Assembly: GCA_023392995.1 (NCBI GenBank)
Contig: JAEWMZ010000469.1
Coordinates: 1 to 13,479 of the forward strand
From: Bacillota bacterium
GTDB lineage: Bacteria > Bacillota > Clostridia > Lachnospirales > Lachnospiraceae
Direction: 5' to 3'
DNA: 13,479 bases
Shown here: piece by piece, positions 1 to 7,353 of the stretch
Layout of the letters: each line of letters opens with the position of its first letter
Numbering within the stretch: position 1 is the stretch's first letter
The notes under the pieces: model-generated
What the model was told of the DNA's origin: nothing
Database searches by the model: none
The model's input: the letters and a program-made list of their open reading frames with translations, nothing else
Made by a program: the position numbers and the translations under genes

Positions 1-1573
1 CCCTGCGAGCTTCCTCTGCAAGGCGCTCTGCCTCTTCCTGCTCTCTGCGAAGGCGCTCCTCTGGTTCGATCCAGGTACCACCGACCGCAAGTACTGCTGC
101 TTTTTGATGCTCTAGGATAATCTGATGATCTTCCTTAATATGCTTTTCCACCTTGAGGAAACACATCAGAATAACAATTGCTGCATAGCAGATTAACTCA
201 ATTCCCAAATAGCAAAGGGCTAACATATTTCCAACCCCGCCATTCTGTACAGCAGAGGCGGCATTGTATCCGGAAGCAGTTAACAGTGCGTTGATAATAC
301 CATTTCCCAGACCGGTCATACCAACCATAATGGCACCATAAACAGACATAGTGAAACCGTCGCTTCGAAATCCATTCTTTGCCTCCAGATGGTCAAGAAC
401 ATCAGAAAGTAAAGCCAGAGTAACATACATAGCCGGAATGGAACCAATGCCCTTTAAGACTACACCGATACATACAATAACGAAATTATGAATATCAATA
501 AAGCTGACCAGCCCGCCGATTACAGAAATGGCTAAGCCCAGTGTAACAGCCCGCTGCTTCCCCAGCTTATGTGCGATTGGCCAGGCCAACACCATACCGA
601 TTGCTGTGGGCAAGCCACCGATTAAACCTAGTGTACCCATTGCCGCTCCGGCTGATGCCTCACTTGTAACTCCGCCAAACATCCACCGGCAATAGTAGCT
701 CATGGAACTGTTCTTTACCAAGCCTCCGAACTGGAACAAGAGGAAGTACAGAATGATAATCCACCAATATTGATTCGATACGCAGGCCTTTAATTGCTTC
801 ATCATAGGAAGCTTCTCTTCCTTGATCTCCAGCTTCATATTCTCTTCCGTAACGCGTTCTCTAGTGAAATAGTATTCCAGTAAAATGGCCAAAAAGGTAA
901 TGATGCAAAGTGCAATCATAACGATGCGCCAGTTATTACAGCTGGCAGCAGCGTCTATGATGCCATCCTTTTCTACAAAAAGGAAGCTCTGCAAAAACAT
1001 AGGCACTAATATGCTGGCTCCAATACCAACGGCTGCTACACCGGAGGCATTTGAAAAGATAGCCAGCAGGCCTCTATGGCTGGAATTTCTGGTAGATAAC
1101 GATACCATAGAGCTGTGAGCTGTGTAGAAGAAGGGATACGCCACTGCATAATAGAGATTGTAGGAAATCGCAATCCATATCATTTGCAGCAGAGAACTGC
1201 CGTTTTGCGGAGTAAGAAACAATAATGCAATCGCAATTGTAACCAACGGTGCAGACAGCAGCATGTAAGGGCGTGCCTTTCCCTGAGGAGTTCTGGTATT
1301 GTCAATCAGCCGTCCGATGAGTAAGTTTCCCAGGATAACAAAGATAACGGAGATCATCGGGAGCAACGCGGAGAAAATACCGAACCTGCTGGCCTCCGTC
1401 CATCCAAGTACATCGGAGTAATAGCGATTTAGATAGGAGCCGAAGATCGCATTGGATAGGAAGGCGCAAAAGGGTCCTGCAAAATAGCCCAGCAGCATTT
1501 CCTTCGGTTTTACGTTGGCTGAGGTAATCTTAGTCCGTACCAACTTGTTGTCAAAAAACTTGCTTGTTTCCAT
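1..1573 (-). CDS. GPH-family (MelB-like) sugar:cation symporter, C-terminus cut by window edge
   Basis: The minus-strand frame is open from an ATG at 1573 to the first base of the window, giving 524 codons without a stop, so the 3' end lies outside. The start follows AAAGGA with about 9 nt spacing. My translation shows an N-terminal METSKFFDNK segment, then about 11-12 hydrophobic helices typical of the MFS_2/GPH glycoside-pentoside-hexuronide:cation symporters. The cytoplasmic loop after the second helix pair contains GRLIDNTRTPQGKARPY, matching the conserved D-x-T-x-x-x-G-x-x-RP loop of that family. The last visible ~40 residues are highly charged (ERLRREQEEAERLAEEARR), a predicted coiled-coil tail often seen in Lachnospiraceae members. 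It lies 210 bp downstream of an alpha-L-rhamnosidase on the same strand with no clear promoter between, so it probably imports a rhamnose-containing glycoside; substrate is inferred from context only. Confidence 0.9.
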   Translation of the reverse strand, partial: METSKFFDNKLVRTKITSANVKPKEMLLGYFAGPFCAFLSNAIFGSYLNRYYSDVLGWTEASRFGIFSALLPMISVIFVILGNLLIGRLIDNTRTPQGKARPYMLLSAPLVTIAIALLFLTPQNGSSLLQMIWIAISYNLYYAVAYPFFYTAHSSMVSLSTRNSSHRGLLAIFSNASGVAAVGIGASILVPMFLQSFLFVEKDGIIDAAASCNNWRIVMIALCIITFLAILLEYYFTRERVTEENMKLEIKEEKLPMMKQLKACVSNQYWWIIILYFLLFQFGGLVKNSSMSYYCRWMFGGVTSEASAGAAMGTLGLIGGLPTAIGMVLAWPIAHKLGKQRAVTLGLAISVIGGLVSFIDIHNFVIVCIGVVLKGIGSIPAMYVTLALLSDVLDHLEAKNGFRSDGFTMSVYGAIMVGMTGLGNGIINALLTASGYNAASAVQNGGVGNMLALCYLGIELICYAAIVILMCFLKVEKHIKEDHQIILEHQKAAVLAVGGTWIEPEERLRREQEEAERLAEEARR

Positions 1574-1598
1574 TTATATAATTCCTTTCTAGTCTGCA

Positions 1599-1793
1599 CT
1601 TTACACTAACTGATATTCGTCCATAGGACGCACGGAGCGGGATATGAAATGCTCTACATTTCACACTGACGGATATTCGACCTTTAGGTCGGCCAGATGC
1701 AGGATGTGAAATGCTTTGTATTTCACACTGACGGACATTCGACCTTTAGGTCGCCAGGTGCCGGATGTGACATGCTTTGCATTTTACACTAAC
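1599..1793 (-). repeat. Tandem array of three ~61-bp hairpin-forming repeats
   Basis: Three head-to-tail copies are seen at 1611-1670 (60 bp), 1671-1732 (62 bp) and 1733-1793 (61 bp), with a partial copy edge at 1599-1610. The two right-hand copies differ at about 8 of 62 positions. Each copy, read on the gene-sense (minus) strand, carries a GTGAAAT/ATTTCAC-type stem and a second short hairpin (CGACC-TAAA-GGTCG, or CGTCC-TAT-GGACG in the left copy). The array fills nearly the whole rhamnosidase-transporter intergenic space, and its right edge overlaps the rhamnosidase stop codon. There are no unique spacers, so it is not CRISPR. It may be a REP-like mobile repeat or an mRNA processing/stability element within the operon. 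Confidence 0.85.
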
Positions 1794-4333
1794 TCCTGCC
1801 TGAAGGAATATTTACCGCTGCCAAGGATCTTTTCATCCCCCTCTGGTAAGACTAGGCGGCAGGTGGTTCCCACCGGAACCTCAACATCAATCATGAATTC
1901 TCCATCCCGACACTTCCATTCGCTGGAGATTTTGCCATAGGCAGTTCTAACACTTCCCTTCGCCCAGGTAAGACCACCGCCCAGGACAGGCGCAATCCGA
2001 AAGGATTTGTACCCTCCCTCCAGAGCCTCAATTCCGGCAATTCTCCTGTATAAGAAGTCGCCTACCGCTCCGGTGGCATAGTGGTTAAAGGATACCATAC
2101 CGCCGGTGCCATCATCCTCTCCCGTGTTACAGGTTCCATCTTCCCGAAGTGCATCCCAGCGCTCCCAGAGGGTGGTTCCTCCAACCTTTACTTCATAGAG
2201 CCAGGAAGGACAGGTATCCGTCAGAAGCATCTTATAGGCATCCTCCTCATAGCCATTATCTGCAAGTGCAAATAAGACATAGGGTGTTCCCGGAAATCCG
2301 GTGGCAATATGATAATTATTTTCTCTGATCAAACGCACCAGATGAGCTGCCGCCTTTTTTCTATCCTCTTCCTTAAGCAGCTTATAATGCAAGGGAAGTA
2401 CATAGGCTGTCTGAAATTCCTTCTTAACACGACACTCCAGGTCCATAAGGATATCCCGGTAAGCCTCTGCTGTCTGGCGGCTTAATTCTTTATAATAAGC
2501 CGCATCCTCAGCTTTTCCCAGCAGTCCGGCAATCTCTGCTACAATGGAGCTGGAGTAGGCCATACAAGCCGTCGCAGTCCACTTTCCTCTTCCCATCCAG
2601 CCCCAGAGGTTGACACCTGGTGCACACCAGTCTCCATAATGATGAAGCAGCTGCCAGATCCTGCGGTGCTTTCCTACGGAGAATAAACCGGCCCAGAATT
2701 TGCAGGCCTTGATGTAACGCTGCATCGTCGGATACATTCTCTTTAGAATACCGATATCGCCCCGGATTAGATATTCAGCCCAGGGCACGAGAATACAAGC
2801 ATCGCCCCAGTGATCCACCGCCATGGGGATCATTATCTCCCATTGGAAGGGAACTCTTACTAACGGAACAGTTACCGGAATTCCGCCTCCGAAGGTCTGC
2901 TCTGCCTTTACATCCTTCAGCCATTTTTCCAGGAAACGGCTGGTATCAAAATTGTAGGCTGCTGTAGGCGCAAAGAGGGCAATATCTCCCGTCCATCCCA
3001 TACGCTCATCCCTCTGGGGACAATCTGTAGGAATATCCACAAAATTCGATTTTGCTCCCCAGCGTATGTTGCTTTGTAGCTGGTTGATTAACTCATTGGA
3101 GCAGGAGAACTCTCCATTATCCTCAATGTCAGAATATAAAGCGATGGCAGACAGTTCCAGGTGCTCTGGCTCTATTCCCGTAACCCCCACATAACGAAAG
3201 CCCATATAAGTCATCTGAGGAGAATAGGTCTGCTTTCCATCCTCGCAGATATAGACAGCCTCCTGCTTCGCCGTTCTTAAGGGTTCCGTGTAGAGCTCCC
3301 CATCCATCAGTATTTCTGCGTGCTGAAATACAAGCTTCTGTCCTCTTTTTCCTGTCAGCTCGGCTCGGATGACTCCTGCAAAGTTCTGTCCGAAATCATA
3401 GATCATACTCCCACTTTTGGCACGAAAGGTGGCAACCGGTGAGAATACCTCCCTGGCGCGAACGGGGGAACCATAGTCTGCTGTAATCTCCGGCTGCAGC
3501 TTAACCTTCTCAAGGCTCGCAGCTCTCCAGGTGATCTTCTTTAAATCCACTGTGGCGTCATAAAGCTCACCATTGTAAAACTCGGTATCTTTGTAGTTTC
3601 CATCCTCTGTAACCTGCCAGCTTTCATCTGAGCCGATGATTTCCTGCGTACCGTCTGTATATGTAATTCGCAGCTCACAAAGCAACGCCTGACGTTTTGC
3701 ATAAACACGGTTTCTTCTCTTGTAGGTGAAGGAACCAACCGCCCAGCCTCCGCCTACCACCGCGATTAATTCATTTTTATTTCTTAATTGCTCTGTCACA
3801 TCATAGGTTTGATACTGAAGCTGATGCTTATAGGAGGTAAAGCCTGGCGCGAAGTAATCCTTTCCCACCTTTTCTCCATTTAGCATTAACAAATAGATGC
3901 CCAGTGCTGTGGTATATACCCTGGCGCTTTTTATTTCCTTCCGGCAGCTAATCTCTTTTCGAAAGGTCATAGTCTTTGGCGAAATCTTCGGTTCCGTAAA
4001 ACGATAGGAACCATCCGTGATCCACTTAGCCTCCCAGTCAGTATCCAGCCGTCCTGTTTCAAAGGTGACACTGGCGTGAGCTTCCTCACCGGCCTCATCC
4101 GTAACTTCTACTTTCGCCGTATACTGGGTGAAGGGCTTAAGCTCCGTTCCTTCATAAGGCACCGCGATCTGCTCCGTTGTCTCATGCCTCCAGTCACCTA
4201 CCGATATTACTGCTTTATGAAGTGTTACATTTTGACGGTCACTTTCCAGACAAAAAGAAAAGCGGGGGTGCTTTTGATCTGTCACGCAATTCACAGTCAA
4301 ATTCTCCACCGTCAGTCTGCTTATGTTCAGCAT
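1784..4333 (-). CDS. Alpha-L-rhamnosidase, GH78 family, intracellular
   Basis: The gene encodes 849 residues when begun at the ATG at 4333, which has AGGAG seven bases upstream; an in-frame ATG at 4366 has no good site and would add eleven residues. The product hydrolyses terminal alpha-L-rhamnose from glycosides. It shows the GH78 order: an N-terminal beta-sandwich region (about residues 1-400, with WEAKWI and YDFGQNFAG motifs), an (alpha/alpha)6 catalytic barrel and a C-terminal beta domain. Family signatures are CPQRDERMGWTGD at about 438-450 and GGTTLWERWD at about 718-727; acidic residues in these are the expected catalytic acid and base. No signal peptide or membrane segment is seen, so it acts in the cytoplasm on imported substrate, consistent with the symporter just downstream. 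The length is normal for the family. The last codons (Leu-Val-stop) lie in a repeat element. Confidence 0.95.
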   Translation of the reverse strand: MLNISRLTVENLTVNCVTDQKHPRFSFCLESDRQNVTLHKAVISVGDWRHETTEQIAVPYEGTELKPFTQYTAKVEVTDEAGEEAHASVTFETGRLDTDWEAKWITDGSYRFTEPKISPKTMTFRKEISCRKEIKSARVYTTALGIYLLMLNGEKVGKDYFAPGFTSYKHQLQYQTYDVTEQLRNKNELIAVVGGGWAVGSFTYKRRNRVYAKRQALLCELRITYTDGTQEIIGSDESWQVTEDGNYKDTEFYNGELYDATVDLKKITWRAASLEKVKLQPEITADYGSPVRAREVFSPVATFRAKSGSMIYDFGQNFAGVIRAELTGKRGQKLVFQHAEILMDGELYTEPLRTAKQEAVYICEDGKQTYSPQMTYMGFRYVGVTGIEPEHLELSAIALYSDIEDNGEFSCSNELINQLQSNIRWGAKSNFVDIPTDCPQRDERMGWTGDIALFAPTAAYNFDTSRFLEKWLKDVKAEQTFGGGIPVTVPLVRVPFQWEIMIPMAVDHWGDACILVPWAEYLIRGDIGILKRMYPTMQRYIKACKFWAGLFSVGKHRRIWQLLHHYGDWCAPGVNLWGWMGRGKWTATACMAYSSSIVAEIAGLLGKAEDAAYYKELSRQTAEAYRDILMDLECRVKKEFQTAYVLPLHYKLLKEEDRKKAAAHLVRLIRENNYHIATGFPGTPYVLFALADNGYEEDAYKMLLTDTCPSWLYEVKVGGTTLWERWDALREDGTCNTGEDDGTGGMVSFNHYATGAVGDFLYRRIAGIEALEGGYKSFRIAPVLGGGLTWAKGSVRTAYGKISSEWKCRDGEFMIDVEVPVGTTCRLVLPEGDEKILGSGKYSFRQELV

Positions 4334-4421
4334 ATCTAATCTCCTCTTAACCAATCCCATTTGCATTTATTCAATGCATTATCGATACTTTTTCTTACTT
4401 CTTCCTTTTTCCATTGGTCAG

Positions 4422-4430
4422 ATTATACCA
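4422..4430 (-). promoter_or_regulatory. Extended -10 promoter for the rhamnosidase operon
   Basis: On the minus strand the sequence reads TGGTATAAT, a perfect TGn-TATAAT extended -10 element, about 90 bp upstream of the rhamnosidase start. No convincing -35 hexamer lies 16-18 bp upstream, which extended -10 promoters tolerate. No clear catabolite-repressor (cre) site or dedicated operator was recognised around it. Confidence 0.6.
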
Positions 4431-4510
4431 CGGAGAAAGCATGTACTTTTTTTTATCTCGTGAACGGTATATATTTGAGCGTAATCCGAATATTTTTTTA
4501 TACATAAATA

Positions 4511-4579
4511 CCAAAAAAAGGCTACCATAGAACGCAGTAATGGGGATATGACTTAACGTAAGTCATATCCCCATTACTG
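4511..4579 (-). terminator. Intrinsic terminator of the LytTR two-component operon
   Basis: A perfect 21-bp inverted repeat (arms 4535-4555 and 4559-4579) with a 3-nt gap is followed on the minus strand by a short outer pairing (TACCA with TGGTA) and a run of seven T at 4513-4519. The stop codon of the sensor kinase (4574-4576) lies inside the upstream arm. A 21-bp uninterrupted stem is longer than typical intrinsic terminators. Confidence 0.85.
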
Positions 4580-5890
4580 TGGTAACGGAATTAATATTCT
4601 TAATTCAAACCAATTCTCATTGGTATCAATGGTTATGGAGCCACCATATTTTTTGACCGTGCTTCGAATGCTTTTCAAGCCATAGCCGTGATATTCCTTA
4701 TCCTCTTTCGTCGTTGCGGGAAGGCCGTTCTCAAAGACGAGATTACCCTCATAATAATTCTCAACCCGAATTCTAAGGAAGTCCTTTTGTCTTGCAACCG
4801 CTACATGAATTAATCGCTTCTCCTCCTGGGGAAGCTTTCGAACGCTCTCAATCGCGTTATCCAGTGCATTACCAAACAAAGTGCTGATATCCATGGGCTC
4901 CAGGAAATCCAGCGCTGTCCCATCTGCTACCACAGTTAAATTGATTCCTTTGCTTTGACAAAAGATATGCTTCCCCGTTAGTACGGTGTCCAAAATCTTA
5001 TTCCCAGTCTTATTCTGAGCTTCATAAATCTTAATCTCATTCTCCATCTGATCAAGATAAGCCTTGCTCTCCTGAGATTCCACCTCTGACTTTAATATAG
5101 CAATTTGATGCTTCAAATCATGATATTTCTGATTCACCATGTCGATGCTTTGCTGTGCAATCTGATAGTTGGCATATTGCATATTCAGCATATTCTGAAG
5201 CGTTTTAAACTCATATTTCATCTGTAGCTCACCCAGCTGCACATTATATGCGAGAAGTATCGCCACCCCTCCCAGATCAACTAAGGTTCTGATGTTAAAG
5301 ATGTCCGGAGCCAGCTTGCTGCTAAAGGGTGTATTCTCATAGACATAACTCAGATTACTCATCATAAACACCAAGATGCTGATAATGCATACGGACAGCA
5401 GCTCTCGCCCGGTCACCTGCAGATTCTGATTCTCTTTGTAGTGCTGTTTCTCCAGATAGTACATGAAGAGATAGATAACCGCATAGCTTATGCCTACAAA
5501 AAATAGATTCACCAAAATATGTGTTGATACCTGCAAGCGCAGTACAGAATAATAATAAATCTGCCAGGTAAAGGAAGCTGCAAACTCACCTAGAATGAAG
5601 GCTCTGGCACAATAATATCCTGCCTTTAGAACCGATATATCGCAGCATATATAAATAACGCCAAAGATCATCAGTACATCCAGCAAAATGCAGGGAATAA
5701 ATAAAATCCCAGAAACATCTGCTGTAAGTTCCATAAAGCTTACAATCGCAATTAAAAAAACGAACTGAGCAATATAGCATTTCCACACAGGAATACGCTT
5801 TTTCGCTTGCGAGATAAATAGCATACAGGCAAGCCAGTAAGCAACTGAATAGTACTCACCGGGGGTATTTGTTAATTCAGCAAAATTCAT
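4574..5890 (-). CDS. GHKL sensor histidine kinase of a LytTR (AgrC-like) two-component system
   Basis: This 438-residue membrane kinase has six predicted hydrophobic helices in about residues 13-218, then a coiled-coil linker and a cytoplasmic kinase core. The presumed phospho-acceptor is His257 in KYHDLKHQ, the motif position used by AgrC/VirS-type kinases. The ATPase part shows the N box (NALDNAIES, about 341-349) and the G box (GYGLKSIRS, about 402-410), matching the HATPase_c_5/GHKL form. The ATG overlaps the TGA of the upstream response regulator gene (ATGA), with GGGGTGAG as ribosome binding site, so the two are translationally coupled. Such kinases often sense peptides, but no precursor peptide or processing protease gene is visible nearby; the ligand is unknown. 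Confidence 0.92.
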   Translation of the reverse strand: MNFAELTNTPGEYYSVAYWLACMLFISQAKKRIPVWKCYIAQFVFLIAIVSFMELTADVSGILFIPCILLDVLMIFGVIYICCDISVLKAGYYCARAFILGEFAASFTWQIYYYSVLRLQVSTHILVNLFFVGISYAVIYLFMYYLEKQHYKENQNLQVTGRELLSVCIISILVFMMSNLSYVYENTPFSSKLAPDIFNIRTLVDLGGVAILLAYNVQLGELQMKYEFKTLQNMLNMQYANYQIAQQSIDMVNQKYHDLKHQIAILKSEVESQESKAYLDQMENEIKIYEAQNKTGNKILDTVLTGKHIFCQSKGINLTVVADGTALDFLEPMDISTLFGNALDNAIESVRKLPQEEKRLIHVAVARQKDFLRIRVENYYEGNLVFENGLPATTKEDKEYHGYGLKSIRSTVKKYGGSITIDTNENWFELRILIPLPQ

Positions 5891-6597
5891 TTGCTCACCC
5901 CATTCATATTATTGTTCAGCATGTCCAAAAATTCTTTCTTTCTGGCGCGGCTTACCTGAACAATATCCTTCCCCACTACAACATCATAATTATGAAAGCT
6001 CTCCACATAATCCAGATTAATTAGATAGCACTTGTTACAGCGAAAGAATTTATCCTTGTCCAAACTATTTTCAATATCCCGCATGGACCCTTTCGTGGTA
6101 TACTCTCCCTCCATGGTATGAAAAATCAGATCGTGGTTTTGAACCTCTACATAGCAGATCTCAGAGATATCCAGCTTCTTAGCTCCACCCTTATAGGAAA
6201 TGGTTAGGTATTTCTTGGATCGCCTTTTCATTCTGGTCAGCGCCCGATCAAGCCGCTGGGATAAAGCAAAATAGGAAATCGGCTTCAATACATAATCCAG
6301 CGCATCCACAGTATAGCCCTTAATAGCATACTGGGGCATATTCGTAATAAAGATAATCACCACCTCATGATCCACTTTACGAATCTCCTCGGCTGCCGTC
6401 ATCCCGTCCATGAACATCATCTCTATATCCATCAGAATAATATCATAATCCGCTTTATAGTTCTCAATGATGTCTTCCCCGTCAGAAAAGGCCGTTACCC
6501 GGATTTTTTCTCCCCGCTCCTGCTCGAACTGCTTTAGATAGCTCTTTAACGTTTCTGCATAGCCTGCATCATCTTCCACCAATGCAACGTTGATCAT
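5887..6597 (-). CDS. LytTR-family response regulator
   Basis: The 236-residue product has an N-terminal receiver domain (about 1-122) with the acidic pair at Glu8-Asp9-Asp10, phospho-acceptor Asp57 in ILMDIEM and the conserved Lys105 in VLKPIS. A LytTR DNA-binding domain follows at about 128-230, with YVEVQNHDLIFHT and FFRCNKCYLINLDYV as family-typical stretches. It is a transcription factor activated by the kinase encoded by the overlapping downstream gene. The ATG at 6597 is preceded by AAGGGG at eight bases. Its own promoter and an adjacent palindrome lie upstream at 6684-6734. Target genes cannot be named: no bacteriocin or virulence genes are in the window. Confidence 0.93.
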   Translation of the reverse strand: MINVALVEDDAGYAETLKSYLKQFEQERGEKIRVTAFSDGEDIIENYKADYDIILMDIEMMFMDGMTAAEEIRKVDHEVVIIFITNMPQYAIKGYTVDALDYVLKPISYFALSQRLDRALTRMKRRSKKYLTISYKGGAKKLDISEICYVEVQNHDLIFHTMEGEYTTKGSMRDIENSLDKDKFFRCNKCYLINLDYVESFHNYDVVVGKDIVQVSRARKKEFLDMLNNNMNGVSK

Positions 6598-6683
6598 CGT
6601 TTTTACCCCTTCTCCAATGTACGAAGAATTTATATGCAGTAAATGGTTTCACTGACTTTCCACTCATTCCTCGTTTGCCTTTG

Positions 6684-6712
6684 AATATATCATAAGATAA
6701 AAAAATGTACAA
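6684..6712 (-). promoter_or_regulatory. Sigma-A type promoter of the LytTR operon
   Basis: The minus strand shows TTGTAC (6707-6712), an exact 17-bp spacer and TATATT (6684-6689). A transcript would start near 6677 and leave an ~80-nt leader before the regulator ATG. Confidence 0.7.
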
Positions 6713-6720
6713 CACTTAGG

Positions 6721-6734
6721 TTCATTTAAATGAA
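6721..6734. promoter_or_regulatory. 14-bp perfect palindrome, candidate operator
   Basis: TTCATTTAAATGAA is self-complementary and sits directly upstream of the -35 hexamer of the LytTR operon, a normal place for an activator or a repressor. LytTR proteins usually bind direct repeats rather than dyads, so the binder may be another factor. The palindrome is AT-rich and short, so chance is not excluded. Confidence 0.4.
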
Positions 6735-6824
6735 AAGAAAGCAAAATATTGTGATTTCTATTATAGTGTTTTTTCATAGATGACTTCATATAATTGTGTT
6801 CATTCCTGGCTCTCCGTTTTGATC

Positions 6825-7070
6825 TTACTTCTTGGAATAGATCGTTTTCACATTAACCCCTCGAACCATACCCAGTTTGCCTGCCAGGGTACTAATAACA
6901 TCCGCTTCTGCATTTACCACCACACTAATAATGCTAATCCCTTTTTCCCGGTAAGGCAGCCCCATTCTTCCAATAACATATTGGTTATACTCGTGCAGCA
7001 AAGAATTAATCATCTCCGCCGCGTCCAAATTTTCTACAATAATTCCGATTAAAGCCACTCTTGTTTCCAT
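6825..7070 (-). CDS. TM1266-family ACT-like protein (putative iron-only hydrogenase system regulator)
   Basis: This 81-residue protein begins METRVALIGIIVEN and contains YNQYVIGRMGLPYREKGISI and a GxxxGKLGMVRGVNVKT-like end, which I recognise as the TM1266 family, annotated as putative iron-only hydrogenase system regulator. The fold is a small ferredoxin-like/ACT-type module; no catalytic residues are expected. Usual neighbours in other genomes are [FeFe]-hydrogenase maturation genes, none of which is in the window. The ATG at 7070 follows AGGAAAGGG at eight bases. Upstream are a 9-bp dyad and a structured leader ending in a terminator, suggesting control by transcript attenuation. The molecular function is not established; the family call is firmer than the role. 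Confidence 0.85.
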   Translation of the reverse strand: METRVALIGIIVENLDAAEMINSLLHEYNQYVIGRMGLPYREKGISIISVVVNAEADVISTLAGKLGMVRGVNVKTIYSKK

Positions 7071-7087
7071 CTCTAGATCCCTTTCCT

Positions 7088-7106
7088 AAATACCATAATG
7101 GTATTT
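7088..7106. promoter_or_regulatory. 9-bp perfect inverted repeat next to the TM1266-family gene RBS
   Basis: AAATACCATAATGGTATTT has 9-bp arms around a single central base and ends at the edge of the ribosome binding site (about 7079-7087). It could be a DNA operator, or in RNA an unstable hairpin beside the RBS. The protein that would bind it is not known. Confidence 0.45.
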
Positions 7107-7125
7107 CATCAACTCTAATAAATTC

Positions 7126-7154
7126 AAAAATCCCTATGCCATATAGACACAGGG
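7126..7154 (-). terminator. Intrinsic terminator inside the leader of the TM1266-family gene
   Basis: On the minus strand CCCTGTG (7154-7148) pairs with CATAGGG (7138-7132) with one G-U wobble and a 9-nt loop, followed by ATTTTTG. As the next gene downstream starts 55 bp later on the same strand, it is either an attenuator or the end of a short independent transcript. Confidence 0.6.
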
Positions 7155-7308
7155 AATATGATAATCTATCACTATCCTCCGCCTGATTACACTATCAATC
7201 AGCGCTAGATTAGGACGATCGCCAGTCATATAAAACCTATGCCTTCTTGTCAGACACTCCTTCCAAATCGGCTATCACAAGCTTAGCATCATGTTAAATC
7301 AATGTCAA
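7155..7308 (-). promoter_or_regulatory. Promoter and structured leader upstream of the TM1266-family gene
   Basis: The minus strand has a perfect TTGACA (7303-7308), a 17-bp spacer and TAAGCT (7280-7285) with an upstream TG, so transcription should begin near 7273. The following ~120 nt contain an outer stem AATCTA/TAGATT (7206-7211 with 7163-7168) enclosing a CTGATT/AATCAG hairpin (7197-7202 with 7183-7188). They run directly into the terminator at 7126-7154. This arrangement fits a riboswitch or other attenuated leader. I do not recognise a known riboswitch class. A 31-codon frame (7134-7229, ATG to TAG) also lies in it and might instead be a leader peptide or gene remnant. Confidence 0.5.
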
Positions 7309-7353
7309 TCACTCAGTTGGAAATAATATGGTATTCTCTGAGAGAGAAATCGC

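Noticed and set aside
885..1118. Plus-strand 77-codon frame opposite the symporter gene
   Set aside because: The minus frame is open throughout and clearly codes for a GPH transporter; the plus frame lacks support.
1599..1793. CRISPR array
   Set aside because: The units abut each other with no unique spacers, are imperfect, and lie between operon genes with no cas genes near.
4334..4366. Eleven extra residues on the rhamnosidase from the ATG at 4366
   Set aside because: No proper RBS there; AGGAG is well placed for the ATG at 4333.
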